Shown one piece after another: positions 21,101 to 31,100 of a stretch of DNA of 64,000 bases; within the stretch, counting starts at the first letter, position 1; each line of letters begins with the position of its first letter. Under the pieces are notes generated by a model. It worked only from the letters and a program-made list of their open reading frames with translations. It did no database searches and was not told the origin of the DNA. Origin of the DNA: Lumbricus rubellus (Eukaryota; Annelida; Clitellata; Crassiclitellata; Lumbricidae); assembly GCA_945859605.1 (NCBI GenBank), contig OX243827.1:27440552-27504551 (forward strand). The letters run 5' to 3'. Made by a program: the position numbers and the translations under genes.

Positions 21101-23829
21101 TGCTCGTTCAGAAGTGTCTTAGCACGTTAGAGGGCAACGCTACAGCGGCGACTGCAGTGCAGAGGGTGTTTGAATGCGTGGCTGGTGGGCTACTCCTTCC
21201 AGGTAGGAAGACGTCAACAATTGCAGCCCATTTGAATTAGCGTGTACTGCTGTGAATACTAATCAGGGTCACTTTTCTTAATCAATCAAATATCTATTAG
21301 AGAAGATCCTGGGTCAGTCTAAACTTCATACTTTATTACGTACAGCACTTGTACTATTATCCTTTCTCTCTCACAGCACGGAAGACAGACACTCTGTTGT
21401 GCTGTGTAAATTGTGTATATTTTGATTATTTTGTGATTGTACATTTTTGGATGTATGGAACATGACCAACAGGAGGGTACAAATGTCCACACACACCAGG
21501 GCTGTTTTTAAGAAATTTTTAGAACTGCACAACTCCTTTTCTTTCCCATCCTCCATGGTAAATTACTTCCAATCGGAGGATAATGGCCTTTTTCAACTAG
21601 TTTTAACTGCACAGAAGTGCTTCTACAACTGCACAAATCCATTTAGAACTGCACATTTTGTGTACAACTGCACGTTAAAAAAAACCTGACACACACACAC
21701 ACACTGGCTGCAGAACCATGTTCTCTGTGTGTAGTGTTGGTTCATTCTTTCGTTGGTGTTTTGAACTGTCTGTCGTGTTATGTTTTCATGCAGACAGTCC
21801 TGGTGTTTACGATCCTTGTGAACGAGAACCGACCGACCTCTGCCTGAAGCTGACCGTCCAGGAGAGAGAGGACATCACAGCCAGCGCACAGGTATACGGC
21901 AGAGTCATTTGCCAGCGTCAGTAGTGTAGTCAGAAAAAATTCTGGGGTTTCCATTGGGTGAAGCGGTTCCAATGGACATGGTTGTAAATTTACAGAGAAT
22001 TAGTTTTAAAATTTTGAAATTACATAGTTCAGGATTTGAAACCGTAAAAAACAGGTATGTACTGTTGTCTGGGGAGTACGTATTTGCAAATTCTGTTGGT
22101 TAAATGTTATGGAATAAGAAAACCTCGACTACATCTCTAGAGTATATTATTCCAGAACATTTTGTAAGAAATCCCATACCAATCTCACATCAAATGTATC
22201 TATATTTAAAGCAAACCTAGTCTGGACTTGTGTTGCGATCACAATATCCTTGACCTTCAATCATAGATCTCTAACTGAATCTTCCTCTGGCGGCTTACTA
22301 TCCGCACCTCAGATTCACATCTCGATGTGACCTTGCGCGTGTTACTAATTTATTTAATAAAATAATATGCATATAAAAGCTTTGTAAAAAAAATTGGTTA
22401 TGTAACCGGATATTTTGGTTAAATCTAAGCCTGATGTTTTGAATAAACGAAAATTGAATTGAATGGTTGCAGCCTATAACACATCAGTTACTTTTATGTA
22501 CAAACAGTTGCCAAACCTGCAAGTTGTGATGAAACAGTTATTTTATGGTTCATAATTGATGGTGTGACGTTTGTTTGTTTGTTATTTTAGCACGCTCTTC
22601 GACTGATCGCATTCCAGCAGATGCACAAGATTCTCGACATGGACGACATAACGTCGACCGACTCGAAGGGACTCATCGGAAACAAACGCAAACGATCGGA
22701 TACAGACTCAGCTGAGTTCAGTAAGACAGGGTTTCAATGCTGCTGCTGCTGCCGCATTGTGATGGCGTTGAATAGGACTTCCCTCTTTTCTCAGACTTTT
22801 CTATTCTTTCAGTTCTAATTCTTTATCCACAGTATGTTGACTGTCTCTAGACCAGTTGAGAGGGGAGGGGTAGAGGGAGCATGTGTTGTTGTCTGACCTG
22901 TTGTCTTTAGATTCTACCATTCATTCTTGGGTGCCAAAACATATGGCAAGCTGGGGTGCTTGACACCTTTTAAAATGACTACTGTTTGGTTTTTAACAGA
23001 TTTCTAAGCAGTAATGGTACTGTGCGACCTGGTGGCGGACCGGTAACGCGTCCGCTCACGGAGCGGGAGGTTGCGGGTTCGACTCCCGGTAACGACCTTG
23101 GGCAAGTTGTTTACGCACACGTGCCTCTGTCACCAAGCAGTATAATTTGGTACCGGCGTAAGCTGGGAAGTAAACAGCAAGTCCTGCGATACACTGGCCC
23201 CGTGTCCAGGACCTTGGGATTCGTCCATAATTGCTGGCTCAGGGCTATGGAAAAGGAGATGAGCGCCTCCCTATGTTCCTCATGGAACGGGATAGGACTT
23301 TACTTTTAATGGTACTAATGATACACAAAGTGAAACTGAGAAATATGCATTTAGAAACCTCTATGAAAAATACCCACTGTCCTAATTTTCAGCGTTGCAT
23401 TTCTGAAGTTCTTGAGCTAAAAACGTGTAACTGTGACCACTGTGTTTTGTCCGTACTGCAAAACTAGCTGTGGATGACCATGCATTCAATCATTCATTTG
23501 CCAGGTCTTGCAGTCTAATCCCATGGAATGGCACCCCTTGGAGGCTTCTTGGACATCTGCACTTAGCATGTATTTAGTACATTTAAGTATACCTGGTTCT
23601 GTTAAATGGTAAACTAATAAATCTCGACGTAGTAATGTGTGAATAAAATTTACAGTTAAATTGATTTTAAAGGCTGATTAATGGAACTTAGGGGTTTTGT
23701 TAGAGGTGACATAACCATTATCGCGGCAATTTAGTGTAGTACAAAAAGAACTCAATTTAACTGCTACTTCTTTACGAATTGCTGTTATTGTTGTTTGCAG
23801 CCAAGGGAGATAAGAAAGACAGAAGATAG
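13464..23829 (+). CDS. ZFR: ZFR-like DZF-domain RNA-binding protein, compact form (14 exons, ~443 aa)
   Basis: Exons: 13464-13497, 14691-14726, 15228-15358, 15929-16006, 16860-16933, 17368-17424, 18252-18474, 19313-19457, 19909-19997, 20689-20784, 21091-21202, 21794-21891, 22591-22720, 23801-23829. ZFR and its relatives ILF2/ILF3 bind double-stranded RNA and act in splicing and editing control; the DZF fold is a catalytically dead nucleotidyltransferase used for dimerisation. Residues 26-32 (DYVEEVK) and the U1-type finger C41-x2-C44-x11-H56-x5-H62 match the last ZFR finger. The DZF domain follows: [65 protein letters not shown]. The C-terminus (KGDKKDRR) resembles the basic ZFR end, with NRKR-type residues before it. 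Vertebrate ZFR is over 1000 aa with three fingers, and I see no upstream finger exons. The start exon was chosen because it has an ATG, a strong gtaagg donor and the right phase. A longer isoform from an unseen promoter remains possible. Confidence 0.88.
13729..14392. mobile_element. 664-bp long-inverted-repeat element, GGTAAA/TTAACC ends, 8-bp TSD
   Basis: The terminal inverted repeats are about 125 bp and nearly identical; both include CATCATGGCGACCAAAGATC and AATATTTTCGCGGCCTACGG. The exact 8-bp duplication TTTATATA flanks it at 13721-13728 and 14393-14400. It lies in intron 1 of the ZFR-like gene. There is no transposase. The centre carries short tandem copies of a CATCCAGCTTCCA motif. 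End type and duplication length match the 2877 and 57800 elements. Confidence 0.85.
15090..15125. repeat. (GATT)n microsatellite
   Basis: About eight tandem GATT units lie in intron 2 of the ZFR-like gene. The motif resembles the poly-(TTGA) tails of the LINE family in this window, so it may be a LINE tail remnant. Confidence 0.6.
16410..16565 (-). mobile_element. C-terminal end of an RTE-like reverse transcriptase (copy 1)
   Basis: The minus strand reads [18 protein letters not shown], then [14 protein letters not shown] and ends [15 protein letters not shown], without a break for about 50 codons. The [11 protein letters not shown] and [10 protein letters not shown] blocks are typical of the extreme C-terminus of RTE/L1-like non-LTR reverse transcriptases. 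A homologous, more decayed copy is at 26486-26625. It lies in intron 4 of the ZFR-like gene. Confidence 0.7.
17595..17790 (-). mobile_element. hAT-type MITE, 196 bp, with exact 8-bp TSD
   Basis: The ends are CAGGGCTTTTTTTAAC and TTAAAAACAGCCCTG. The direct duplication AACGCTGG lies at 17587-17594 and 17791-17798. CAGGG termini plus 8-bp duplications indicate the hAT superfamily. The interior contains repeated GTGCAGTTCTA motifs. It sits in intron 6 of the ZFR-like gene. Confidence 0.88.
17880..18110 (+). mobile_element. Decayed LINE 3' end
   Basis: A frame-shifted reverse-transcriptase tail ([11 protein letters not shown] ... [17 protein letters not shown]) is followed by CTGGGAGGACTTCTGAACGG. 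It matches the 10.0-kb element in layout and lies in intron 6 of the ZFR-like gene. Confidence 0.55.
18715..18793. mobile_element. TTAA-bounded short palindrome
   Basis: It begins TTAACCCTTTGAACCC and ends GGGTTCAAAGGGTTAA, a perfect 16-bp stem at the termini. It has the layout of a piggyBac-like MITE and lies in intron 7 of the ZFR-like gene. Confidence 0.65.
19022..19236 (-). mobile_element. tRNA-headed SINE (family A), near full length
   Basis: On the minus strand the head carries an A-box-like GGTGATGTAGTGATGG and a B-box-like GGTTCGAAGTTCGAATCC. A body follows, then the shared hairpin tail and an end in AAGTGCACATACAAACAAA. It lies in intron 7 of the ZFR-like gene. Confidence 0.85.
19650..19875 (-). 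mobile_element. tRNA-headed SINE (family A)
   Basis: This copy is highly similar to the one at 19022, with a short CT expansion in the hairpin loop. It ends 33 bases before exon 9 (19909), so the head lies close to the acceptor of the ZFR-like gene. Confidence 0.85.
20091..20145 (-). mobile_element. LINE 3' tail with (TTGA)n end
   Basis: The plus strand reads TCAATCAATCAATCAAAATT, then TATATAGCGCCCCTTCAAGG and CTCAGAGG. This is a severely 5'-truncated minus-strand insertion consisting only of the terminal hairpin and microsatellite tail. A related tail fragment follows near 20235-20290. Confidence 0.7.
20478..20600 (-). mobile_element. LINE 3' tail with (TTGA)n end
   Basis: CAATCAATCAATC, then TTATATAGCACCCCTTCAAG and CTCAGAGGCGCTCCCAG, followed by about 60 bases of 3' UTR. 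It lies in intron 9 of the ZFR-like gene. Confidence 0.65.
21497..21688 (+). mobile_element. hAT-type MITE, 192 bp, with 8-bp TSD
   Basis: The left end is CAGGGCTGTTTTTAAG and the right end GTTAAAAAAAACCTG. The flanking direct repeat is ACACACAC (21489-21496 and 21689-21696). The interior matches the 17.6-kb and 50.2-kb copies, including CCCATCCTCCATGGTAAATT. It lies in intron 11 of the ZFR-like gene. Confidence 0.82.
23024..23312 (+). mobile_element. tRNA-headed SINE (family B)
   Basis: The head reads GACCTGGTGGCGGACCGGTA, with B-box GGTTGCGGGTTCGACTCCCG. A long central body follows, and the end reads GGATAGGACTTTACTTTTAA. The head, body and tail all differ from family A. It lies in the last intron of the ZFR-like gene. 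Confidence 0.75.
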
Positions 23830-23986
23830 TTTGAATGCATCTGTTAAGATTGATCTTATATATCTGGACTGTGACGAGTACTTTTGTGGAGGAAGTCTCC
23901 GAATGGAAGGAATTCAACGGCATTTGTTGGATTCCATCGTCATGCAACTGTTTCTTTGCAAAGCGTTAAAATTGCACTCGCCATGA

Positions 23987-23992
23987 AATAAA
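23987..23992 (+). terminator. AATAAA polyadenylation signal of the ZFR-like gene
   Basis: AATAAA lies about 160 bases after the stop codon and is followed by a GT-rich stretch. A second AATAAA is at 24029-24034. Either would give a short 3' UTR. Confidence 0.5.
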
Positions 23993-24828
23993 AAAAATGT
24001 ACTTTTGTTTCCTTCCTGTTTGTTTTTGAATAAATTTACAATTAAATCTGATTTGGAGGTAAGGTCCTTTGATGTAAAGGTGGCAACGTAGTTTTTAGTT
24101 AAAATACCTAATGTGTTTGTTTTGTTTAGTCACAGAGGAATAAGTGATTTATATAAATTGCATTTGAGACCATTTTATAATTAGTGCTGATTAAACAAAC
24201 GGACCATTTATAAGTAGCGTTAACTTCAACAAAGTACACTGCTCTAACAAGTTTACTGCTAGCAGCTTCAATGAAACTGCACTCTTGAGAAATTTTAGGA
24301 TTACCAACTTCAACTGTATTGCTTGGACAACTATTACCAACTTCAATAAGCTACACTCTACTGATAACTTTTAACCAATGTCAACATCAGCAGCTACACT
24401 GTTGGGACAATTCCCACTGATACCAACTTCAGTACACTGCACTATTCTGTCTATTCTGACATTTGTAGTGTTACCAACTCAGCGAATTGACATTTCCTGT
24501 ACAAATTATCTTGTTAACCATCACAATTTACAACATACATTTAAACCGCAGTATTCAAGTTCAAGACACTTGTAGAAATTAGAACGCCCTACAACCAAAG
24601 TTGTCCAATAACATCTCCATGGTTTATCGCATCCACTAAATGGCGCCAGTACGATTGTTCCGAAATGAACATTCTTTGACGCGAAGAATGCTGCAGATGC
24701 AGACAAAGATATGTCCCTCATTCCATGTCCAGGAGGTTCCTAGGAAAAACAATCCCTGTCTTAATTGATGCACTTATTTTTTACGGGATACATAGACCCT
24801 ACCAGTAGGTATTTCTCCAAACTTCTAT

Positions 24829-25001
24829 TATGAGTTTTTAGAGCTGCACAATCCCATTCTCTCCCTTCCCATCCTCCATAGTAAATTATTACCAATAAGA
24901 TGACAATGAACATCTTAATTATTTTTAACTGCACAAAAATGCTCTTACAGCTCTGCACAAATCCATTCAGAACTGCACTATTTATGTAAAACTACAAACT
25001 A
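24829..25001 (+). mobile_element. Diverged copy of the 200-bp hAT-type MITE
   Basis: Blocks TTTTTAGAGCTGCACAATCC, CCCATCCTCCATAGTAAATT and CAGAACTGCAC match the family. The terminal CAGGG is lost. It sits in the gap between the convergent ZFR-like and COG1 genes. Confidence 0.6.
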
Positions 25002-25020
25002 AATTTCTATTGGCAGAGTA

Positions 25021-25026
25021 TTTATT
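25021..25026 (-). terminator. AATAAA polyadenylation signal of COG1
   Basis: On the minus strand AATAAA occurs about 155 bases after the COG1 stop codon (25182). It is the nearest canonical signal. Confidence 0.45.
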
Positions 25027-25181
25027 CCAGTAACTTGTAATTTCGTAAATACTATCTAGATCGCTATGCATGTACAGTGTTGTACACTGAATATTTTTGT
25101 AGCATGTGTGGTTAACCCCTTAAATGTCCTTTACACATGTAGGCCTACACAAGCACATGTAGTTACCTGGTGTAGCGTCCT

Positions 25182-28100
25182 TTACTTGACGTTGCTAAAC
25201 CACATGGTACTCATTTGCTCCAGGAATGACGACGATGTGACCCGAGGAGGCACAGTACGGCTGGGCAGCACGGGCACGCTGGCAGAAGCGCTCATGGCAG
25301 ACACCGGCTGCAAGAGAAAAACGTAAGAATTTAAATAATAATAATAATAACGACAATTTATATGGCGCCGTAACGCGGTCATACCGCTACAAGGGCGCCT
25401 CACAAACAGCCAACTGCGGGATAAGCCTTAGCAAACAGATAAGTTTTGAGCTTTGACCATCTCTATACTACGTCTAGTTAGTAATTGGAATGTTAATAAT
25501 AAAACTATTTCATATACCGGTATTATCAAAGATTCAGAATGCAACCACCCATGTGGGGCACGGTGGTGTAGTGGGTATGTTCATTGTCTTGCAGCTGAGT
25601 AGCAGGTTCGAATCCACCTCAAGTCGCCGCGTAGGGACCTTGGACAAGTCATTCACTCTCAATTGCTCAGTGCGTCGGCGTGAAACTCCAATTCAGTGTC
25701 CATGCTGCATTCGGGAGCGCTTCAGAGTAGGAATCTTGAAGGGGACGCTATAACAACTGCACAAACGAACAAGCAACAGGATGTAAAAGCATCATCGTCT
25801 GTTGATACGAACTATCACGTAACAGCAGCACCATCCCGTCGTACCTTGAGTTTCGGAGGCTGAATGATTGGATTCAGAGTTGATGGAGGATGCTTGTGGA
25901 TGCTAAGCGGAAGTAGAGAGAACCGGTTCTGACTGGTTGACAGCGGCAGAATGTTGTGCTGCTCTTGTTGACTTGCAGTTGACGAACCGCCAACCGATCC
26001 CTTCTCACCAAGACACAGCAGACCGTACAGAACCTGTGAGAGCAAAATGTTTAACATTTAACGCAACAACGGTTTAAAGTGGTTCAGAAGATGCGTAGAC
26101 AGCAACAATGAGGATAGGATACCAGCCTTACATAATAATTATAGGTAATAATCAGGGCTGCACTCTAGGGTATACGCGGGCATACAGCGTGTAAAAAATG
26201 GCATCATGTACTTACCTCCGAAAACGAGGGTATATACGAGTATACACGGTACACTCGCCTCACAAAGAATTGTTTATGAAAAAGTGTGAGAAATGAAATT
26301 ACAAGCAGAAAATAGTCGAAACTCGTGGAAACTATTGGTTTTTGGACTGCCGTGAACATATTCCAAGCCGAAAAAGATAAGAAAAGAAGCAGGCATTGAC
26401 TAAAAAAGGTCATCAGAAACTTTGACAACTAAAAAAAGGTCACTGGCGTGTATTCACCTCAAACTTTTCAAAATTGACCACCTTGTCACCTTGTGCTGTC
26501 AGTTCGTTGAACTCTAGCGATCGTCATGGCCAGCCTTCTCCATTGCTTTCTTTCTGATGTCGCTTCTCTTAGTTGTTCCAGATTCATTCCTGTTGTTTCT
26601 TGAACATCGTCCAAAATTTACCAGTTAATAATAATAATAATACAAATAATGCCGTTCCAGATGTTTTTATTCTGTTCTTAATTAATATTTAAGTCCCTGA
26701 GGGATCCTAAATACCTTGGGGGCAAAAAATAAATTAATAAATAATAATAATAAAATGAATAATTTTATTTACACGAAAGAGTGCAATTCGTGTGACATAA
26801 TAAACTATAAAAAAAATGTATGTATGTATGTATGTATGTATGTATGTATGTATGTATGTATGTATGTATGAATCCAAGTTCTTACGTTGGATCTGGTTGT
26901 TTGACGCGTCAAGTGGTTCTGTAGATGACGATAGAAGACGTCAAAGTCAAATGGATCGATCTTCGACTCGAGCTGCTCAAGAATGCGTTGATGGCGCTTC
27001 TGAAACGCTTTGCTCATCTGTTGTTCAACACAAAAATCATCCACGTGTCTTTTAGGACCTCATAGTAAAGTCTCAATTGCACACCCCCAACTCCATGTAA
27101 ATCAACGTCTAACCCTCCTCAGTTATTTCTGTGCAATTCTCTTATTGTTGGTGACACAGAATGGATGACCAATGAACTCCAGGGATCATTCATTATCCAC
27201 TGAGAGTGTACAAGTTCACACATTAAAATTTCTGCAGCAATTCCGATAAAGACTCGGCTGCTGGATGATATCGTACCTCAGTGTCGTCCTTCCTGAGAAG
27301 CAAGTTCATGAGAAACTTCACATCGAACCAGAGTTGAAGAGAACGATTCTGGGTGAGAGAAGGCAACGATGATGAGGAGTCGGAGGAGAAGGAAGGAGAA
27401 GACGTACTGAGAAGGGCTTCATAAGAAGTCAGTATCCCACCTGTCAACTTCTGCATCAGACTGTTCAGCACAGAGCTACAAAACAAAACGTTGAAGGAAG
27501 CACAAAGGTCAACGCTACTACATTCAACAATGGTAACCATTCTAACTGGAGATCTACATAGCATTGCTTACCGACCAGCTAAACAAATCAGAAGGCACTC
27601 TCTGTGCTAGAACTTCCATAAAAAATATGTTTAAATGCAATTAAGAGTAATCAGTAATCAAACAATTAAGTATTTATTTATCCATTTCTATAGCACCCCT
27701 TCAAGCTCTCTACTCACAGGCGCTCCCGACTACAGCGTGGACAGTGGACACTGCATCGGAGTTTCATGCCGAAGCGCCCAAGCAATTGCGGGTGAAGGAC
27801 TTGCTCAAGGTCCCTACGCGGTGGCTTGAGGTGGATTCGAACCTCGAACCTTCCGGCTTCAAGGCAACGACGCCACCACTACACCACAGTGTCCATTGTA
27901 ACACACTTAGGGACTCACTTGCGCAGCGAGTTACTGAGCTACAGCTGGACTGCCAGTCAAGAGGTCAGGGATTCAGATCCGCATCAGAACAGCAATTTGG
28001 TTTGAGGCTTTTGACCAATAGCAACTCAAAACCAACTCAGCTACAACGAGTAAACTGACCGGACACTGACCGGTGGGAAGATGAGACGGCGAGGGAGAGG

Positions 28101-31100
28101 ACTGGCCATCCAGCCTCATATGCCAGGGCTAAGAAAATGAAGTCGCTAATACTTCACATCCAAGGGCGCCTCAAGGCTGGCTTCAAGGATTGGCCTTCAT
28201 TTTTCTAGGACGATACAACCACTCTAAGTTGCATACTTCTACATTCTACAATAACAATAGAAATGACTGTGATGCTGTTTAGAATAATGAAAGAAGATGT
28301 GACTTACAAGCGCAGCGAGTGACCTCCCGTTCTGTTTACGCTCAAACACAAATTGTAGAGCAGCGTCTGGACGTACCACGATGCCTACGTCAACAGAACA
28401 AATGACCGTTTAAAAAAATGAAATAATTCAGCTTCAGGTGACAATCAGTCAGTTAATTCGATTAATAATTAACTTAATTACAGGATAATTAACTGAATTA
28501 CAGGATAATTAACTTAACTGCTAAGGTTGTTGCCTTAATAAATGGTATTTGGGTTAATTACAGGATAATTAACTTAATTACAGGATAATTAACTGAATTA
28601 CAGGATAATTAACTGAATTACAGGATAATTAACTGAATTACAGATTAATTAACTGAATTACAGAATAATTAGCTGAATTACAGGATAATTAACTTAATTA
28701 CAGAATAATTAACTTAATTACAGGATAATTAACTTAATTACAGGATAATTAACCTAATTACATGATAGCTGTTTCCAGCTCAAAACTGTACTTTTATGCC
28801 ATGCTATAGTCGGGAGCGCTTCTCAGTAGTCGCTTTGAAGCTGAGCAATTATTCAAAAGTAGGAAACAAAAGTGCTGACCTGCATTGGAACTCGGATCGT
28901 TGATTTCACCTTTCTTCCGTCTTCTGTTTCTTCCTCAATGTCGATGCTATCCCACTGCTGGAAAAACAAACACAATCATCAGCATGTTGGTTTTGTTTGT
29001 ATGTGCACTTGTTAGAGCACCCATTCAAGTCAAGCTCTCTCTACTCAGAGGCGCTCCCGAATGCAGAGCAGACACCGCATCAGAGTTTCGCGCCGAAGCG
29101 CTGAGCAATTTGTTTGTAATTGTTTGTATGTGCACTTGTTATAGCGCCCCTTCAATCTCTCTTTACTCAGAGGCGCTCCCGAATGCAGAGTGGACACTGC
29201 ATCAGAGTTTCACGCCGAAGCGCTGAGCAATTGTGAGGGAAGGACTTGCCCAAGGTCCTTACGCGGTGAGGTGGATTCGAACCTCGGACCTTCCGGTTCC
29301 AAGGCAACGACGCCACCACTACACCACCGCGCTCCAGTGATTGAACTGGGCAGAGGGGAGCTTAGGGTAATGGTAAAACTCTGGCATGAAGAGCGCACGA
29401 ATACGAGATTGTTCCCTGCAATAATTTAAATCATTTTATTTTGTTGAATATTCTATTGAACAGTACATATAGTAATTCGTATCCAGCTCAACACTAAACG
29501 CACCGTGCATGACGACAGAACGGCTCGTACGCTCGTATCCTTGAGAATGTTCGTAAATTCCGACGTAAGGTAGTCGCCTGTAGATTCTGACCACACGCTA
29601 CAACAGGAAAACAGCATCGTGTAAAGTATTCTACGTCACAGAGTAATCGTAATCAGAGGCGCTACCAACCCAACAGCACCAAACTACAATAAAAGAAAAT
29701 TGTTTTGAAACATTTGGTGGGAAAGGGGCAAAGAAAGACAAAGAAGTTCACTACGGAGACTTCTAGGTAACTTCAATCAATCAATCAAAATTTATATAGC
29801 GCCCCTTCAAGGTACTTACTCAGAGGCGCTCCCGGCCGAGATCAAGCAAAAAAAACAGTCTTCAACAGTTTGTGAAACTGAGAACAGCTTGGGAGGTGTC
29901 GCATTGTCAAGGGAAGTTCATTCCAGGTTGTTGGACCAACCACAGAGAACGAACGCCTCTACATTGTCGCAGTAAATTATTACAGAAAGATGGACCAACC
30001 ACAGCAAAGGTTTTATGCAACGTAAACAACCAGATTAGAGAAAATTGCACTGTAGATAACGTTGTGAAAGGAGATGTCGTCGTTACCTGAACGCTTCCAG
30101 ACTGAAAGCAATGAGTTGTGACTGCATCTGATTCAGTCGCGGATTCTGTGGAGTCTTTGACGACGACGACAGCAGACCAGTGAACGACTTCTTGCCACTC
30201 CTAACGACAATTGTAATTGTAATTGAACAAACCATTCACTATTCGTTCATTCATTATGGACATTTATATAGCACCGCATCAAGGTTACTACTCAGGAGCG
30301 CTCTTGACCCAACCTCGGCTGAAAAGTACAGATAGACCAGTTTTGTGCAAAACCAGTTTTGTCGTGGCAAAAAACTTTTGGCATGATAAAACAACTTTTG
30401 GCATGACAAAAGCAGTTCTGATGTGATAAAACAACTTTTGGTGTGACAAAACCAGTTTTGGCATGACAAAAACAACTTTTGGCATGATAAAACAACTTTT
30501 GGCGTGACAAAACAACTTTTGGTGTGACAAAACCAGTTTTGGCGTGACAAAACCAGTTTTATCATGAGTCTCATGACAAAACAACTTTTGGCGTGATAAA
30601 ACAACTTTTGGCATGATAAAACAACTTTTGGCGTGATAAAAGCAGTTTTGGCGTGACAAAAAAATCAATTGGCGTGATAAAACAACTTTTGGCGTGATAA
30701 AACAACTTTTGGCGTGATAAAACAACTTTTGACGTGACAAGAAAATCAATTGGCGTGATAAAACAACTTTTGTTGTGACAAAACTAGTTTTGGCGTGACA
30801 AAACAACTTTTGGCGTGATAAAACAACTTTTGGCGTGACAAAATAACTTTTGGCGTGATAAAACAACTTTTAGCGTGACAAAACCAGTTTTGTCACACCA
30901 AAACTGGTTTTGTCACGCCAAAAAACTGTTGACGTGATAAAACAAATTTTGGCGTGACAAAACCAGTTTTGGTGTGACAAAACAACTTTATTATTATTGT
31001 CAAAGAATATTCTTATCTTATTTGAATGACAACATAAGCCTAAGCCTCAGACTAATATAAGAACAGAAATGGTATATGATGATATGTAGTCATATGTAGT

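Noticed and set aside
25225..25323. Plus-strand apparent exon with acceptor-like and donor-like ends (NDDDVTRGGTVRLGS...)
   Set aside because: It is the mirror of the last COG1 exon on the minus strand, which has a correct phase, a stop codon and family context; the plus-strand splice signals are chance.
30288..30866. 192-codon minus-strand open frame
   Set aside because: It lies entirely in the 20-bp minisatellite and is open only because the repeat lacks stops.
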